DNA of 64,000 nt from Paenibacillus agri (GCF_013359945.1 NZ_JABWCS010000206.1:97959-161958), one strand, 5' to 3'; positions 54,155 through 64,000 are shown, numbered from the stretch's first letter. Numbers and translations: made by a program. Notes: a model not told the origin generated them from the sequence alone.

Positions 54155-55105
54155 ATGAACAAGAAGCCCTATTTGTTAGCAGCCGTTCTTGCGATTACCA
54201 TCGGTGTACAAGCCATCCCCACCGCATCTACTTATGCAGCGGGGAGCGGATCAAGCACTCAGGAAAGCACCGGCAAGACTTCCACAACAAGCGCAGACAA
54301 CAGTCATTCGGAAGCTATATACAAGGCTGCCCAGCCCCTGCTCTCGTCGTCGTCCAAGCTTCCGCAGGCTATTAAATATTTGAACAGCAACTTGTATGCC
54401 GTGACTTCTTACCGGGCCACAATGATGACTTTGCAGCTTGAGAACCTACATAAGGCCGCTCTCGGGGCATGGGAGAACAAATTCAGCAGAAGTGATGTGC
54501 AGCGCCAGTTGGCTATCGTATATAAACCACAGGTTAGTATGGTCAAGCTGGCTGAAAGTGTTAAAGACCCTGCCCTGCGAACGTTGCTGGAGACGGCTGG
54601 AGAGAGCGGTTATAAGCTGGAGACGGCAGAAGGTACTTACTTTCCTGTAATTGATTATGCAGCCTACCGCAAATACAAAGTATATGTCACGAACGACATC
54701 AGCGATTATCTAACGATGATGGCTGCGGAGTCTGATCTTCCCTCTGCCAAGGACAACGGGCTGGTCATCGCCTGGACCGAGGTAGCCGCCCGCGCCCTGG
54801 CGGCAGAGCAGTTCACGCGGAGCTATCCGAAGTCAAATCGGATCACGGCCGCGAAGCAGCTGTACGCGAAGTACATCGCCAGCACATTCTATGGCCTGAA
54901 CAATACCCCCTTATTCCATTACGACAATCTCGAAATGGATCTGGAGGCACAGAAGGCCTATGCCGGACTGTTATCGGCCAAGAACCCTGATAATAGCCCC
55001 TTCTTGCAGAAGCTCGAAGGCTTCATGAAGCTGCTGAAAGAGAACGGCTATCTGCTCGACGACAAGGTAGAGCAGTACAGATCCAAGGAAGTCCCTCTAA
55101 CTTAG
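54155..55105 (+). CDS. Secreted hypothetical protein
   Basis: The 316-residue protein starts after AGGAGGAAGCACAT with a signal peptide (MNKKPYLLAAVLAITIGVQA, cleavage likely after TYAA), a Ser/Thr-rich linker, and then an all-helical domain of about 240 residues with no motif that I recognise. It follows the DUF1129 gene by 48 bp in the same direction and may be in the same transcript. Confidence 0.7.
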   Translation: MNKKPYLLAAVLAITIGVQAIPTASTYAAGSGSSTQESTGKTSTTSADNSHSEAIYKAAQPLLSSSSKLPQAIKYLNSNLYAVTSYRATMMTLQLENLHKAALGAWENKFSRSDVQRQLAIVYKPQVSMVKLAESVKDPALRTLLETAGESGYKLETAEGTYFPVIDYAAYRKYKVYVTNDISDYLTMMAAESDLPSAKDNGLVIAWTEVAARALAAEQFTRSYPKSNRITAAKQLYAKYIASTFYGLNNTPLFHYDNLEMDLEAQKAYAGLLSAKNPDNSPFLQKLEGFMKLLKENGYLLDDKVEQYRSKEVPLT

Positions 55106-55240
55106 CTCATAGCTGTTGCGAAGATAACCCTTGAAGACTCCACAAACCAGGATTGCTATGCAAACCTTTAGAAAGCAATACAAAACTTCAGAAGGCAATG
55201 CAAGCCTTCAGAAAACAATAAAACGCGGCATCAAACAGCA

Positions 55241-55280
55241 AAAGCCCGTCCCACTATCAAAAGTGGGACGGGCCTTTTTT
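55241..55280. terminator. Bidirectional terminator
   Basis: GCCCGTCCCAC and GTGGGACGGGC form a perfect 11-bp stem with A-runs on the left and T-runs on the right, between the secreted protein and ilvA. Confidence 0.9.
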
Positions 55281-55311
55281 ATGATCTATACAGCTCTCTC
55301 AGCCGTATCCA

Positions 55312-56625
55312 TTAAATTAACATATTGAACAAATTCATATCCTTGTTGATTTCCGTGTAATCCATGCCCTTCTGCTGCATCCGTTCGATCAGCGGGGCAT
55401 ATGATTCCTTACTGGACAGCTCAATGCCAACCAGTGCAGGGCCGTTCTCCTTGTCATGCTTCTTCGTATACTCAAAACGGGTGATATCGTCTTCCGGACC
55501 CAGCACCTCTGCCAGGAATTCGCGAAGTGCACCAGCACGCTGCGGGAAATTCACCATGAAATAATGCTTGAGACCTTCATGGATCAGCGACCGCTCCTTG
55601 ATCTCCTGCATCCGGTCAATATCATTATTGCCACCGCTAACGATGCAGACCACCGTCTTGCCACGGATTTGATCACGGTACTGATCAAGGGCCGCGATAG
55701 GCAGGGAGCCCGCCGGCTCTACAACAATGGCATTTTCATTATATAACTCCAGGATAGTCGTACAAGCCTTACCTTCAGGCACCATAACAACATCATCCAG
55801 AGAACGTGAACAAATATCGTACGTCAATCCACCCACACGCTTAACAGCCGCACCGTCTACGAACTTGTTGATGTGATCCAAGGTAACTACTTTTCCTTGC
55901 TTAAAGGCCTCACTCATAGAAGCCGCACCAAGTGGCTCAACACCAATGACCTTCGTAGAAGGGCTAACGGTTTTGACATAGGTTGAGACGCCTGCAGCCA
56001 AACCGCCTCCGCCTATAGTCACGAAAATAAAGTCGGCAGGGTTGTCCAGACTTTCCATAACCTCCATGCCAATCGTTCCGTTACCGGCAATAATTCTCGG
56101 CTCATCGAACGGATGGATCAGCGTCATCCCGAAATCGATGCAGGCCTGCAAAGCTTCGTCATAGGCATCATCAAAGGTATCCCCCTTCAGAATCACCTCT
56201 ACGAATTCCCCGCCAAAGCGCCGAACCTGCTTCACCTTCTGGCTTGGTGTGGTGCTCGGCATATAGACCTTGCCTTTAATTCCAAGCGCCTTGCAGGAGT
56301 AAGCTACGCCTTGGGCGTGGTTGCCTGCACTGGCGCAGACAATGCCTTTCTCTCTGTCCTCTGGGGACAGGCTACGAATCATATTATAAGCCCCGCGTAT
56401 TTTGAAGGAGCGGACAATTTGCAGATCCTCCCGCTTCAAGTACACATCGCATTCATATTTGGCAGACAGTACCGCATCACGCTGCAACGGCGTACGAACA
56501 ATGACCTCGCGCAGCACGTGATGTGCTCGTACAATATCTTCCATCCCCAAGATCCGGTCTTCGTCTTCTCTCATGACTCTCCTCGCCTCACTGTCTCTGT
56601 CTAATCGTTTTGCTTCTTGTAACAT
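55312..56625 (-). CDS. ilvA: Threonine ammonia-lyase (threonine dehydratase), short form
   Basis: The 437-residue enzyme has the PLP lysine in VRSFKIRGAYN (about residue 75), the Gly-rich cofactor loop FVTIGGGGLAAGVS and CIVSGGNNDI. It converts threonine to 2-oxobutanoate, the first step of isoleucine synthesis. The C-terminus (LKHYFMVNFPQRAGALREFL, FEYTKKHDKENGPALVGIEL) is a single ACT-like regulatory domain, as in Bacillus, rather than two as in enteric IlvA. Start follows TGAGGGAATAGT. Confidence 0.93.
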   Translation of the reverse strand: MLQEAKRLDRDSEARRVMREDEDRILGMEDIVRAHHVLREVIVRTPLQRDAVLSAKYECDVYLKREDLQIVRSFKIRGAYNMIRSLSPEDREKGIVCASAGNHAQGVAYSCKALGIKGKVYMPSTTPSQKVKQVRRFGGEFVEVILKGDTFDDAYDEALQACIDFGMTLIHPFDEPRIIAGNGTIGMEVMESLDNPADFIFVTIGGGGLAAGVSTYVKTVSPSTKVIGVEPLGAASMSEAFKQGKVVTLDHINKFVDGAAVKRVGGLTYDICSRSLDDVVMVPEGKACTTILELYNENAIVVEPAGSLPIAALDQYRDQIRGKTVVCIVSGGNNDIDRMQEIKERSLIHEGLKHYFMVNFPQRAGALREFLAEVLGPEDDITRFEYTKKHDKENGPALVGIELSSKESYAPLIERMQQKGMDYTEINKDMNLFNMLI

Positions 56626-56677
56626 ACTATTCCCTCAGACTTTTTTCAAGGCCAGTTTTTCTTAGGTATAAAACACA

Positions 56678-56730
56678 ATAAGAGGTGTCCCGCAGTCATC
56701 TGTCCATGACTACGGTGACACCTCTTCTTA
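56678..56730 (-). terminator. Long-stem terminator after the SEC-C gene
   Basis: AAGAGGTGTC and GACACCTCTT form the base of a long stem extended by CAGTCAT/ATGACT; the minus strand is followed by ATTGTGTTTT. Confidence 0.75.
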
Positions 56731-56776
56731 TACGTTGCTGAACGCCTGCATAGGCACCTCAGACATTACTCTTCCA

Positions 56777-58099
56777 CTATTGCTTCAACATCCACTTCAG
56801 CAGATCCGGCACGCTTGTCCAAAGGCGTGAATTCACGATGACATATTCGATCGCCTCATTGGCGTCGCCTCGCCCAACATAGTCCGGGAGATTATGCGGC
56901 AGCCGCTTGGTGCCAAGCAGATATTCAGGCACATGCTTGTTCACATTACGGGCAACCCGGTACAGCATTTTTAGCTGGGCAGTCAGCCCGTTCTTCTTGT
57001 ACTCCAGCAGCATACGGCCATAGGCATAGGAAGCCGCGGCATCATTTTTACCATATAGCTTAAGAATCTGCTCCGCCTTACCCAGCTTATTGTTGTAGAG
57101 GTAGGCTGCTACCAACAAATAACGGGCACCTGTGTTGTCGTCCGGATTCAGCTCCAGCACGTGCTCCAGCGTCTTAACCGCTTCTTCGGCATTTCCGCCG
57201 AACCAAGAGGAATCAGCATAACTCTTACAGATACGGATATAAGGCCGGGTCTCTACAAGCCCCCAGAAATAACCTTTATTCTCCTTGAAAAAGTCTTCGC
57301 CCAGCTCGCGTGCTCCGGCGTCCATCCCAGCTTTTAGAAAAGCACGGGCCTCTTCCTCATCCTCAGATTCCTCAGCCAGAACAAGATAAGCGTCCGGACT
57401 GTCTGGGTAAATTTCCAGAATCGTACGTGCAAGCTGTACCCGGCGTTTGGCCGATGGGGTTTCCATCACTTTTGCCAGTAGTGCTTGTTCCTTCTCCTTT
57501 GGACTCTCCAGGCTACTCAGTTCAGCCAATGTGTCAGGCGCTTCGCCCATACCGTACTCTTCGATATAATTCAGCATTTCCTTCACTTTACGTGAGATCG
57601 TTGCCGCAGTAACCTCATATTTAATCGCCAGTTCCGCCTGGGTGAGCAGGAAGCCGTACTCTTCAGACAGCAAATACTCTATTGCTGCACAGAAGGAACC
57701 CATCTTCTTGACCGCAGGTTTGGTTTGACGAGAATAGCCGTTCCACAGGACAAGCGCCTCTTGAATAAGCTCCTTGTCGAATTTATTTCTCATGCTCTCT
57801 ATGAGATGCAACCCCAATTGCTCATGGGACGGATGCTCCCATTTTAGGTCACGGGATACCATTTTTCTAAGCTTGGCCAGGGTAAGCTTGTTCTCCGGGC
57901 GTTCTGCGGGCTGTGCTGCTGCCGGTTGTTCTGTTTGCAGGGCAACTGCCGAAATCTCCTGTGCCGCGGCTTCTTCCGTTGTTACGAGCCGCAGTATGGA
58001 TTCGACTGCATTCTGCTCCTTGCCGAGACAGCACTTCTTATATTTCTTCCCGCTGCCGCACGGGCACAAGTCATTTCTTCCAACCTTACTCAAAACCAA
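56777..58099 (-). CDS. SEC-C metal-binding and TPR-like protein
   Basis: The 440-residue protein starts with a SEC-C zinc-binding motif ([18 protein letters not shown]). A helix-turn-helix-like stretch ([20 protein letters not shown]) lies in the middle, and the second half has TPR-like pairs ([40 protein letters not shown]). TTG is the likely start codon; a second TTG two codons downstream has better spacing to GGGGG. It may be a chaperone-linked or regulatory protein. Single-gene unit between two terminators. Confidence 0.85.
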   Translation of the reverse strand: MVLSKVGRNDLCPCGSGKKYKKCCLGKEQNAVESILRLVTTEEAAAQEISAVALQTEQPAAAQPAERPENKLTLAKLRKMVSRDLKWEHPSHEQLGLHLIESMRNKFDKELIQEALVLWNGYSRQTKPAVKKMGSFCAAIEYLLSEEYGFLLTQAELAIKYEVTAATISRKVKEMLNYIEEYGMGEAPDTLAELSSLESPKEKEQALLAKVMETPSAKRRVQLARTILEIYPDSPDAYLVLAEESEDEEEARAFLKAGMDAGARELGEDFFKENKGYFWGLVETRPYIRICKSYADSSWFGGNAEEAVKTLEHVLELNPDDNTGARYLLVAAYLYNNKLGKAEQILKLYGKNDAAASYAYGRMLLEYKKNGLTAQLKMLYRVARNVNKHVPEYLLGTKRLPHNLPDYVGRGDANEAIEYVIVNSRLWTSVPDLLKWMLKQ

Positions 58100-58260
58100 T
58101 TCCCCCTTAAATCTGTGACTGAATGTACGCCATCAAGCGCACTGCTGCATGCCCTGGTATGTTATCTCCGGCACGGAACCTTTATATCATATGTGCTGTA
58201 AGATGACATTTCAAGCACCTCCAGAAAACGGCACAGCATAATTTGCACAAGCTGATGTTT

Positions 58261-58290
58261 AAAAAAGGCCTTTCCATGATCGGAAAGGCC
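58261..58290 (-). terminator. Terminator of the purine operon
   Basis: GGCCTTTCC and GGAAAGGCC form a perfect stem around ATGATC; on the minus strand it is followed by TTTTTTAAAC. It lies after purD, the last gene of the operon. Confidence 0.85.
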
Positions 58291-58415
58291 CCTTTATCTG
58301 TATATATCCGCACATTTTCCCCCGTACGTGTTGTATTATAGCACTTTTTCTATCACTTGTCAGTCCTTTTTTAGGACTTATAGCGTAAAAAAATGCTAGA
58401 TACAGTCCTTTTTCC

Positions 58416-59681
58416 TTAGACGAGTGCCTTCATCGCGATGTCACTACGGCTTTGTTTTCCGGGAAAAGCGATCCTTTCGGCACGGGCATAAGCCGCCTCG
58501 CGAGCCTCGCGGATATCCGCACCCAGTCCTACGACACCCAGGACACGGCCGCCGTTAGTCAACCAGCTTCCATCCTCACCACGGGCCGTTCCCGCATGGA
58601 AGACCAGCCCTTCTCCGTCCTCTTCCAGACCGGAAATCGGTTCACCCTTCGGATAAGAGCCCGGGTAGCCGCCAGAAGCCAGCACTACGCATACTGCGGC
58701 TTCCTCGCTCCACTCGATCTCTATGTCTGCCAGACGCCCTTCCACTACTGCCAGGAAGATTTCGAGCAGATCACTCTTGAGCCTTGGCAGAACCACCTGG
58801 GTCTCCGGATCACCGAAGCGGGCATTGAACTCGATCGTCTTCGGCTTGCCATCCGGCGAAATCATCAGCCCTGCGAACAGCACCCCGCTGAACGGGCGTC
58901 CTTCCGCTACCATGGCTTTCGCCGTAGGCTCAATGATACTCTCCACCGCTTCGCGGATAATGGCTTCGTCGATATGCGGCAGTGGAGAATAGGTCCCCAT
59001 ACCGCCAGTGTTAGGCCCCTTGTCGCCGTCGAACACCGGCTTGTGATCCTGGGCGGCAGCCATCGGCCGCACCGTCTCCCCGTCCACAAAGGCCAGAATG
59101 GACATCTCTTGCCCGGCCAGGAATTCCTCGATGACAACTTGAGCGCCCGCTTCACCAAATACTTTGCTGACCATAATATCTGCCAGCGCCTTGTCCGCTT
59201 CTTCTCTGGAGTAGGCTACAGTCACGCCTTTGCCTGCTGCCAGCCCGTCCGCCTTGATCACTATCGGCAGTGGCTGCTCTTGCAGATAAGCCGCAGCTGC
59301 TTCATAATCGTCAAATTTCTCATACGCCGCTGTCGGAATATTGTACTTGTGCAGCAGATCCTTCATGAAGGTCTTGCTGCCTTCGATCTCTGCCGCATTG
59401 CGGCGCGGACCGAAGACCGGAATACCTTCTGCTTCAAAAGCATCGACAATCCCTCCAGCCAGCGGGTCATCCGGCCCGATGACAACCAGACCAACCTCCC
59501 GCTCCTTCGCAAAAGCGGTCAACCGGTCGAACTCGAATACGCCAATCGGCACGCATTCCGCCAGCTGCGCAATCCCGGCATTGCCGGGGGCGCAGTAGAT
59601 TTTACCGGCGCGCGGGCTCTTGGACAGGCTCCATATAATCGCATGCTCCCGGCCGCCGCCGCCAACCACTAAAATATCCAT
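58416..59681 (-). CDS. purD: Phosphoribosylamine-glycine ligase
   Basis: The 421-residue ATP-grasp enzyme has ILVVGGGGREHAIIWSLSKS at the start, LPIVIKADGLAAGKGVTVAY in the ATP-grasp domain, and FNARFGDPETQVVLPRL near the metal site. It joins glycine to phosphoribosylamine in de novo purine synthesis. Start follows GGGAGGATTTCATTGTT, 26 bp after purH. Confidence 0.96.
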   Translation of the reverse strand: MDILVVGGGGREHAIIWSLSKSPRAGKIYCAPGNAGIAQLAECVPIGVFEFDRLTAFAKEREVGLVVIGPDDPLAGGIVDAFEAEGIPVFGPRRNAAEIEGSKTFMKDLLHKYNIPTAAYEKFDDYEAAAAYLQEQPLPIVIKADGLAAGKGVTVAYSREEADKALADIMVSKVFGEAGAQVVIEEFLAGQEMSILAFVDGETVRPMAAAQDHKPVFDGDKGPNTGGMGTYSPLPHIDEAIIREAVESIIEPTAKAMVAEGRPFSGVLFAGLMISPDGKPKTIEFNARFGDPETQVVLPRLKSDLLEIFLAVVEGRLADIEIEWSEEAAVCVVLASGGYPGSYPKGEPISGLEEDGEGLVFHAGTARGEDGSWLTNGGRVLGVVGLGADIREAREAAYARAERIAFPGKQSRSDIAMKALV

Positions 59682-59707
59682 AACAATGAAATCCTCCCAA
59701 GACAGCT

Positions 59708-61255
59708 CTAGTGTTTGAAGTGACGGACGCCAGTGAAGACCATAGCGATGCCATACTCATTCGCGACCTTGATGGACTCTTCGTCCTTGATGGAGCCACC
59801 CGGTTGAATAACCGCCGTAATTCCTGCTTTTGCAGCCATTTCTAAGGTATCGCCCATTGGGAAAAACGCATCGGAGGCCAGAATGGCTCCTTTGGACTTC
59901 TCTCCGGCTTGCTCAATCGCGATCTTCGCCGCACCGACCCGGTTCATTTGGCCTGCGCCTACGCCGACCGTCATATCATCAGCTGCGAGCACGATGGCGT
60001 TGGATTTCACATGCTTAACAACTTTCCAGCCGAACAGCAATTGCTTCAGTTCTTCTTCCGTAGGCTTACGGTCAGTTACCACCTGCAGCTCATCCGGGTT
60101 AATGGAGTGCACATCGCTCTCCTGAACTACCATACCACCGTCGATGGAGGTCACGACAAAGCTGCTCTTACGCGCAGCTGCCGCACTGAGATTGCCGATT
60201 TTGAGCAGACGGATATTCTTCTTCTTGGTCAAAATTTCGAGCGCTTCATCCGTGAAGCCTGGCGCTAAAATAATCTCCAAGAAAATATCCTTCAGCAGAT
60301 TAGCTGTATCCGCATCAATAATCCGGTTAGCAGCCACAATGCCGCCAAAGATGGAGGTCGGATCGGCATTGTAAGCTTTTTGGTAAGCTTCATACACGCT
60401 TGCTCCTACGCCCACTCCGCAAGGATTCATATGCTTAACCGCTACGACAGCCGGCTCTTCAAATTCCTTAACGATTTGCAGGGCAGCGTTGGCATCGTTG
60501 ATGTTATTGTAGGACAGCTCTTTGCCGTGCAATTGCTCTGCCGCTGTCAGCGTATCCAGCGAAGCCAATGGCTTGCGGTAGAAAGCAGCCTTCTGGTGTG
60601 GGTTCTCGCCATAGCGCAGATCCTGGATCTTCTCGTAAGTTACCGTATAGCGCTCCGGCAGCGGATCACCGGTTACATTTGACAAATAATCGGAAATCAG
60701 GGCATCATAAGCCGCCGTATGGCGGAACACTTTTGCCGCAAGACGTTTGCGGGTCTCGAGTGTCGTATCTCCACCTGCACGAACCTCTTCAAGCACCGCT
60801 GCATAGTCGCTGGCATCTACTACCACACTGACAAAAGCATGGTTCTTCGCCGCAGAACGCAGCATCGTCGGCCCGCCGATATCGATGTTCTCAATGGCGT
60901 CTTCATACGTTACGTCCGGCTTGGCAATCGTCTCTGCGAAAGGATACAAATTGACGACAACGAGGTCGATGTAATCCAAGCCAAGCTCAGTCATTTGACG
61001 AGTGTGCTCTTCATTGTCGCGAACGGCTAACAGGCCGCTGTGTACGGCTGGATGAAGTGTTTTGACACGTCCGTCCATAATTTCGGGGAACCCTGTCACA
61101 TCGGAGATGCCGATGACCGGCACGCCTTCTTTAGCCAAAAGTGTGCTAGTTCCGCCTGTGGAGATGATTTCTACGCCCAATGCAGACAACTCGCGGCAAA
61201 AATCCACGATACCCTGTTTATCCGATACGCTGACCAGCGCTCTTTTGATACTCAC
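59708..61255 (-). CDS. purH: Bifunctional AICAR formyltransferase/IMP cyclohydrolase
   Basis: The GTG start after GGAGGAGGACTAATCAAA gives 515 residues, the normal length. The N-terminal MGS-like domain shows SVSDKQGIVDFCRE and KTLHPAVHSGLLAVRD (cyclohydrolase), the C-terminal domain RYGENPHQKAAFYRK, MNPCGVGV and GAGQMNRVGA (transformylase). It performs the last two steps of IMP synthesis. A longer upstream reading was rejected. It is followed by a 600-bp gap on the purN side that contains repeats. Confidence 0.95.
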   Translation of the reverse strand: MSIKRALVSVSDKQGIVDFCRELSALGVEIISTGGTSTLLAKEGVPVIGISDVTGFPEIMDGRVKTLHPAVHSGLLAVRDNEEHTRQMTELGLDYIDLVVVNLYPFAETIAKPDVTYEDAIENIDIGGPTMLRSAAKNHAFVSVVVDASDYAAVLEEVRAGGDTTLETRKRLAAKVFRHTAAYDALISDYLSNVTGDPLPERYTVTYEKIQDLRYGENPHQKAAFYRKPLASLDTLTAAEQLHGKELSYNNINDANAALQIVKEFEEPAVVAVKHMNPCGVGVGASVYEAYQKAYNADPTSIFGGIVAANRIIDADTANLLKDIFLEIILAPGFTDEALEILTKKKNIRLLKIGNLSAAAARKSSFVVTSIDGGMVVQESDVHSINPDELQVVTDRKPTEEELKQLLFGWKVVKHVKSNAIVLAADDMTVGVGAGQMNRVGAAKIAIEQAGEKSKGAILASDAFFPMGDTLEMAAKAGITAVIQPGGSIKDEESIKVANEYGIAMVFTGVRHFKH

Positions 61256-61540
61256 TTTGATTAGTCCTCCTCCGGATGTTCCGTGCAATTTATAAAGCCG
61301 TAATAGCCAAGATAAACGAAAAGAATAAGGGACCACAATCTAAACGGGGTGAATCTGAATACGTGAGAATAGCTGTCCTTGCTGGAAAATGAAATGCTGT
61401 TAAGTTGTCATAAGCATTGTAGTCGCGGCCAGTAGCAGTAGCTACAACGGTGAACGATCTCAGCTAACCGCACGCAATAACCATAGCTTCAATAGTAGCT
61501 ACAACAGTCGTTATAACAGCTTCAATCGCGACCACCTACC

Positions 61541-61732
61541 AATTAACAGGATTTCTTCCTGTTAATTTAGCCATGCATACCTTTTCTGACAACTTACCGG
61601 GAAAATCTCCTGTTATTTCGTCCGATATCATCGAATGCTGTACAAACGAGCCGATTAACTGGAATTTTTCCATTTAAATCGTCCAAAGCACGGAAATGAG
61701 GCACATTAACGGGAGAATTTCCTGTTAAACCA
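61541..61732. repeat. Palindrome cluster between purN and purH
   Basis: Within about 190 bp there are at least four related palindromes: AATTAACAGGA/TCCTGTTAATT (61541-61567), ACCGGGAAAATCTCCTGTTA, TAACTGGAATTTTTCCATTTA and TTAACGGGAGAATTTCCTGT. They resemble the cluster at 41.1 kb. The gap from 61256 to 61855 contains no gene. Confidence 0.7.
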
Positions 61733-61855
61733 TCGACCGGTATCCCCTGCCATGCGACATCACTCGCAGTTTGTGCAATATTTCCCGAGAAATATCACTC
61801 TCGCTGGAGAGTAGCTTCAAATGTCATTTGGAGTCGACCGATTCGCCTTAACTAC

Positions 61856-62473
61856 TCACTTTTCGCGAATGATCGTCTTTCTGCCCACCAGTTCAATCCG
61901 CCCATCGGCAAAAGCAGCGACCACATCGGCATACAAGCCATGCTCTACCTGATGAATCCGCTCAGCGAGTGTCTCCGCCGTATCGTTATCCTCCACAGCG
62001 ACCGTTCGCTGGGCAATAACCGGGCCGGTATCCATGCCACCATCCACATAGTGCACCGTCACGCCCGTCAGCTTCACACCATAATTCAGTGCCTGACCAA
62101 TCGCGTCTATTCCGGCAAATGCCGGCAACAGCGAAGGATGAATATTGATAATCCGCTCTGCGTATGGCGTCAACAGAACAGGTGTAATAAGCCGCATATA
62201 TCCGGCCAGCACAATCAGCCCGATGTCCCGGCGCTGAAGTTCGGCCACAATCTCTGCTTCGTACAGCTCCCGGCTGGCAAAATCCTTCGGGCGCAGGAGC
62301 AGGGTCGGAATACCCGCCTCCACTGCCCGTTGTGCCGCACCTGATTCCGGCTTGTCGGAGACAAGCAGTTCAATGCTCCCGCTACCAAGCTTGCCTGCCT
62401 TTTGCGCTTCAGCCAGCGCAGCAAAGTTGCTGCCCTGACCTGAAGCAAACACGGCGATGCGGTTCAATTGCAT
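61856..62473 (-). CDS. purN: Phosphoribosylglycinamide formyltransferase
   Basis: The 205-residue enzyme has IAVFASGQGSNFAALAEAQK at the start, VLAGYMRLITPVLL, and the catalytic block NIHPSLLPAF with HYVDGGMDTGPVIAQR. It transfers a formyl group from 10-formyl-THF to GAR. The start overlaps the purM stop by one base (TAATG), so translation is coupled. Confidence 0.96.
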   Translation of the reverse strand: MQLNRIAVFASGQGSNFAALAEAQKAGKLGSGSIELLVSDKPESGAAQRAVEAGIPTLLLRPKDFASRELYEAEIVAELQRRDIGLIVLAGYMRLITPVLLTPYAERIINIHPSLLPAFAGIDAIGQALNYGVKLTGVTVHYVDGGMDTGPVIAQRTVAVEDNDTAETLAERIHQVEHGLYADVVAAFADGRIELVGRKTIIREK

Positions 62474-63513
62474 TATACTTCAGCTCCCGTAAAGGTAACG
62501 ATGCGCTCGCCTTCGGTCACAGTACCGATGATATAAGCTTCTTCGCCGCTTGCTTTGAGCAGCTCAAGCGCCTGCTCACCATTCGCAGCGTCAACAACCA
62601 AGACCAAACCAACACCCATGTTAAATGTGGTGAACATATCACGGTTGGTTACGTCCCCTTTGCTTTGCAGCAGGTTAAAGATCGGCAGAATCGGCCACGA
62701 GCCGTAGTTAATCTCTACATTCACACCTTCTGGCAGCACACGCGGAATGTTCTCAATGAATCCACCACCAGTAATATGCGCCATTCCCTTCACCGGAAGC
62801 TGTTCGAGCAGCGACAGCAAAGGCTTCACATAAATCTTGGTCGGTGCCAGCAGCACATCTACAAGTGGTGCTCCCAGTTCATCAACCGTCTCATCCAGCG
62901 CATATCCGTCTTCTTCCAGCAAAAGCTTACGTACCAGCGAGAATCCGTTGCTGTGCACACCGCTCGAAGCCAGTCCAATAACTGTATCTCCAGGGGCAAT
63001 CGTTGCTCCGGTAACCAGCTTGGCCTTGTCGGCGATTCCAACTGTGAAGCCTGCGATGTCATACTCGCCCTCAGAATACATACCAGGCATTTCCGCTGTT
63101 TCGCCGCCAATCAGGGCACAACCCGCTTGATGACAACCTTCGGCAATACCTGCCACGATAGCTTCAATCTTCTCCGGCACTACCTTGTCGCAGGCCAGAT
63201 AATCGAGGAAGAACAGTGGCTCCGCGCCTTGTACCACGATATCGTTCACACACATGGCCACTGCATCAATACCAATGGTGTCATGGCGATCCGCCGCGAA
63301 CGCGATTTTCAGCTTCGTACCTACGCCGTCTGTTCCCGATACCAGAACTGGCTCCTCATACTTATCCTTATTGAGGCCGAAAAGCGCGCCAAATCCGCCC
63401 AGCTCAGTCATGACCTCGGGACGGAACGTGCGTTTTACGTGCTTTTTCATGCGTTCTACCGCTTCATTGCCAGCCGCAATATCCACTCCGGCGTTCTTGT
63501 AAGCTTCCGACAC
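62473..63513 (-). CDS. purM: Phosphoribosylformylglycinamidine cyclo-ligase
   Basis: The GTG start after GAGGTGTCCAATA gives 346 residues, the usual length, beginning [20 protein letters not shown]. PurM signatures include [35 protein letters not shown] and [14 protein letters not shown]. It closes the imidazole ring to make AIR. It overlaps purN at the 3' end; upstream purF is not in the window. Confidence 0.95.
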   Translation of the reverse strand: MSEAYKNAGVDIAAGNEAVERMKKHVKRTFRPEVMTELGGFGALFGLNKDKYEEPVLVSGTDGVGTKLKIAFAADRHDTIGIDAVAMCVNDIVVQGAEPLFFLDYLACDKVVPEKIEAIVAGIAEGCHQAGCALIGGETAEMPGMYSEGEYDIAGFTVGIADKAKLVTGATIAPGDTVIGLASSGVHSNGFSLVRKLLLEEDGYALDETVDELGAPLVDVLLAPTKIYVKPLLSLLEQLPVKGMAHITGGGFIENIPRVLPEGVNVEINYGSWPILPIFNLLQSKGDVTNRDMFTTFNMGVGLVLVVDAANGEQALELLKASGEEAYIIGTVTEGERIVTFTGAEV

Positions 63514-63792
63514 TATTGGACACCTCATCTTATATAGTTTAGTGTGCGTTTACGGGGCGGCAGGGAAGGAGGTGGTTTTCAGACGTCATTCCGATGAATG
63601 TTGGACTTCCGATCGCTGTTATGATTGTATTTCCTGATTTAAACCGCTATTCGCGGTAGAAATCCAATCATAAAGGCGAACGCTACGCTTCTACAGCTCC
63701 AAAATTCCTCTCCATGAATTCCAAACCACCAGATAACCCTGCCGCAAGCCGCAGTTCGCACCTTGCACAACAGCAAGGGTTCGGTGCTCTGG

Positions 63793-64000
63793 CGAAGCCG
63801 AGCACCTCACTAGGCGAGAAAAGCGCACCGCTTTTGCGCAGCAAACAGGAACTAGCTTTTCAAGCCCTCGGTGCTTGGAGCGAAGCCAAGCGCCTGCCAA
63901 GCACGGGCGAGAAAAGCACACACCGCATTTGCGTAGCAAACAGGAATTAGCTTTTCGAGCCCACGCCCTTGATGCGAAGCCAAGCGCCTGCCAAGCACGG
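63793..64000. repeat. About 90-bp tandem repeat upstream of purM
   Basis: Units beginning GCGAAGCC(G/A)AGC at 63793, 63881 and 63974 share GGCGAGAAAAGC, TTTGCG(C/T)AGCAAACAGGA and TAGCTTTTC. Spacing is 88 and 94 bp and the array continues past the window edge. It separates purM from the next upstream gene. 63514-63792 has no gene that I recognise. Confidence 0.75.

Noticed and set aside
56640..56776. T-box or other leader upstream of ilvA
   Set aside because: The hairpin here belongs to the end of the SEC-C gene; no T-box sequence or specifier hairpin was seen.
58452..59672. A 406-codon open frame on the plus strand
   Set aside because: It is the antisense shadow of purD, created by high third-position G+C. 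There is no ribosome binding site or recognisable family.
62332..63537. A 401-codon open frame on the plus strand
   Set aside because: It lies antisense to purM and purN and has no family signature.

Overview
The window looks like a chromosomal segment from a Paenibacillus-like member of the Firmicutes. The evidence is the housekeeping set (a purD-purH-purN-purM run, a short-form ilvA, a YerC/TrpR-type regulator, a CbiX chelatase, a PiT/DUF47 phosphate pair, DUF3048 and DUF1129 proteins), strong GGAGG-type ribosome binding sites, moderate G+C in core genes and clearly lower G+C in accessory genes, and a regulator/secreted-peptide pair that resembles the Alo quorum-sensing systems of Paenibacillus polymyxa. 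No complete rRNA or tRNA gene and no CRISPR array were seen.

Layout. (1) 0.2-7.7 kb is a defence-type block: a Z1-domain helicase-like ATPase, a receiver-domain protein and a large protein with two GHKL ATPase domains and a histidine-kinase-like H-box, with an eroded 5-cytosine DNA methyltransferase pointing the other way. (2) 7.8-10.8 kb carries a nuclease/helicase DUF2075 protein, a MazG-type pyrophosphohydrolase and an SF0329-family protein, bounded by a 69-bp direct repeat. (3) 10.9-17.4 kb mixes ordinary genes (dus, lipoprotein hydrolase, GNAT, MazG-like) with debris: a thioester-type LPXTG surface protein frameshifted in its signal peptide, a detached second copy of its C-terminus, and fragments of LOG-family and D12-class methylase genes. 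(4) 17.7-39.5 kb is an accessory island bounded by a direct repeat that includes the last codons of rlmD. It holds immunity-like small proteins (DUF3885, DUF2691, a duplicated 82-aa protein), remnants of a large serine recombinase, a resolvase and an HNH nuclease, an IS3-family element, and defence-like genes: a 1265-aa protein that resembles a STAND ATPase without its P-loop, an XRE-ImmA/IrrE protease, an 849-aa helicase with a C-terminal nuclease-like motif, a zinc-ribbon protein and a GIY-YIG protein. (5) 39.5-64 kb is core chromosome: rlmD, lipid kinase, cbiX, yerC, corA, DUF47-pit, DUF3048, the AloR/AloP-like pair, LigB-type dioxygenase, hydrolase, DUF1129, ilvA, SEC-C/TPR protein, and the 3' part of the purine operon.

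How the parts fit. The accessory regions look like repeatedly used insertion sites. A short CCACATGTG-centred sequence recurs at the 3' end of the serine-recombinase remnant, at the rlmD repeat boundary and in several intergenic scars, and I infer that it is an attachment-site family. The most interesting candidate systems are the Z1/GHKL-kinase/receiver block, the 22.1-23.8 kb three-gene cluster, the 1265-aa protein, the helicase-nuclease, and the peptide signalling pair at 49.6-51.1 kb. All functions are read from motifs by eye; no database search was run.
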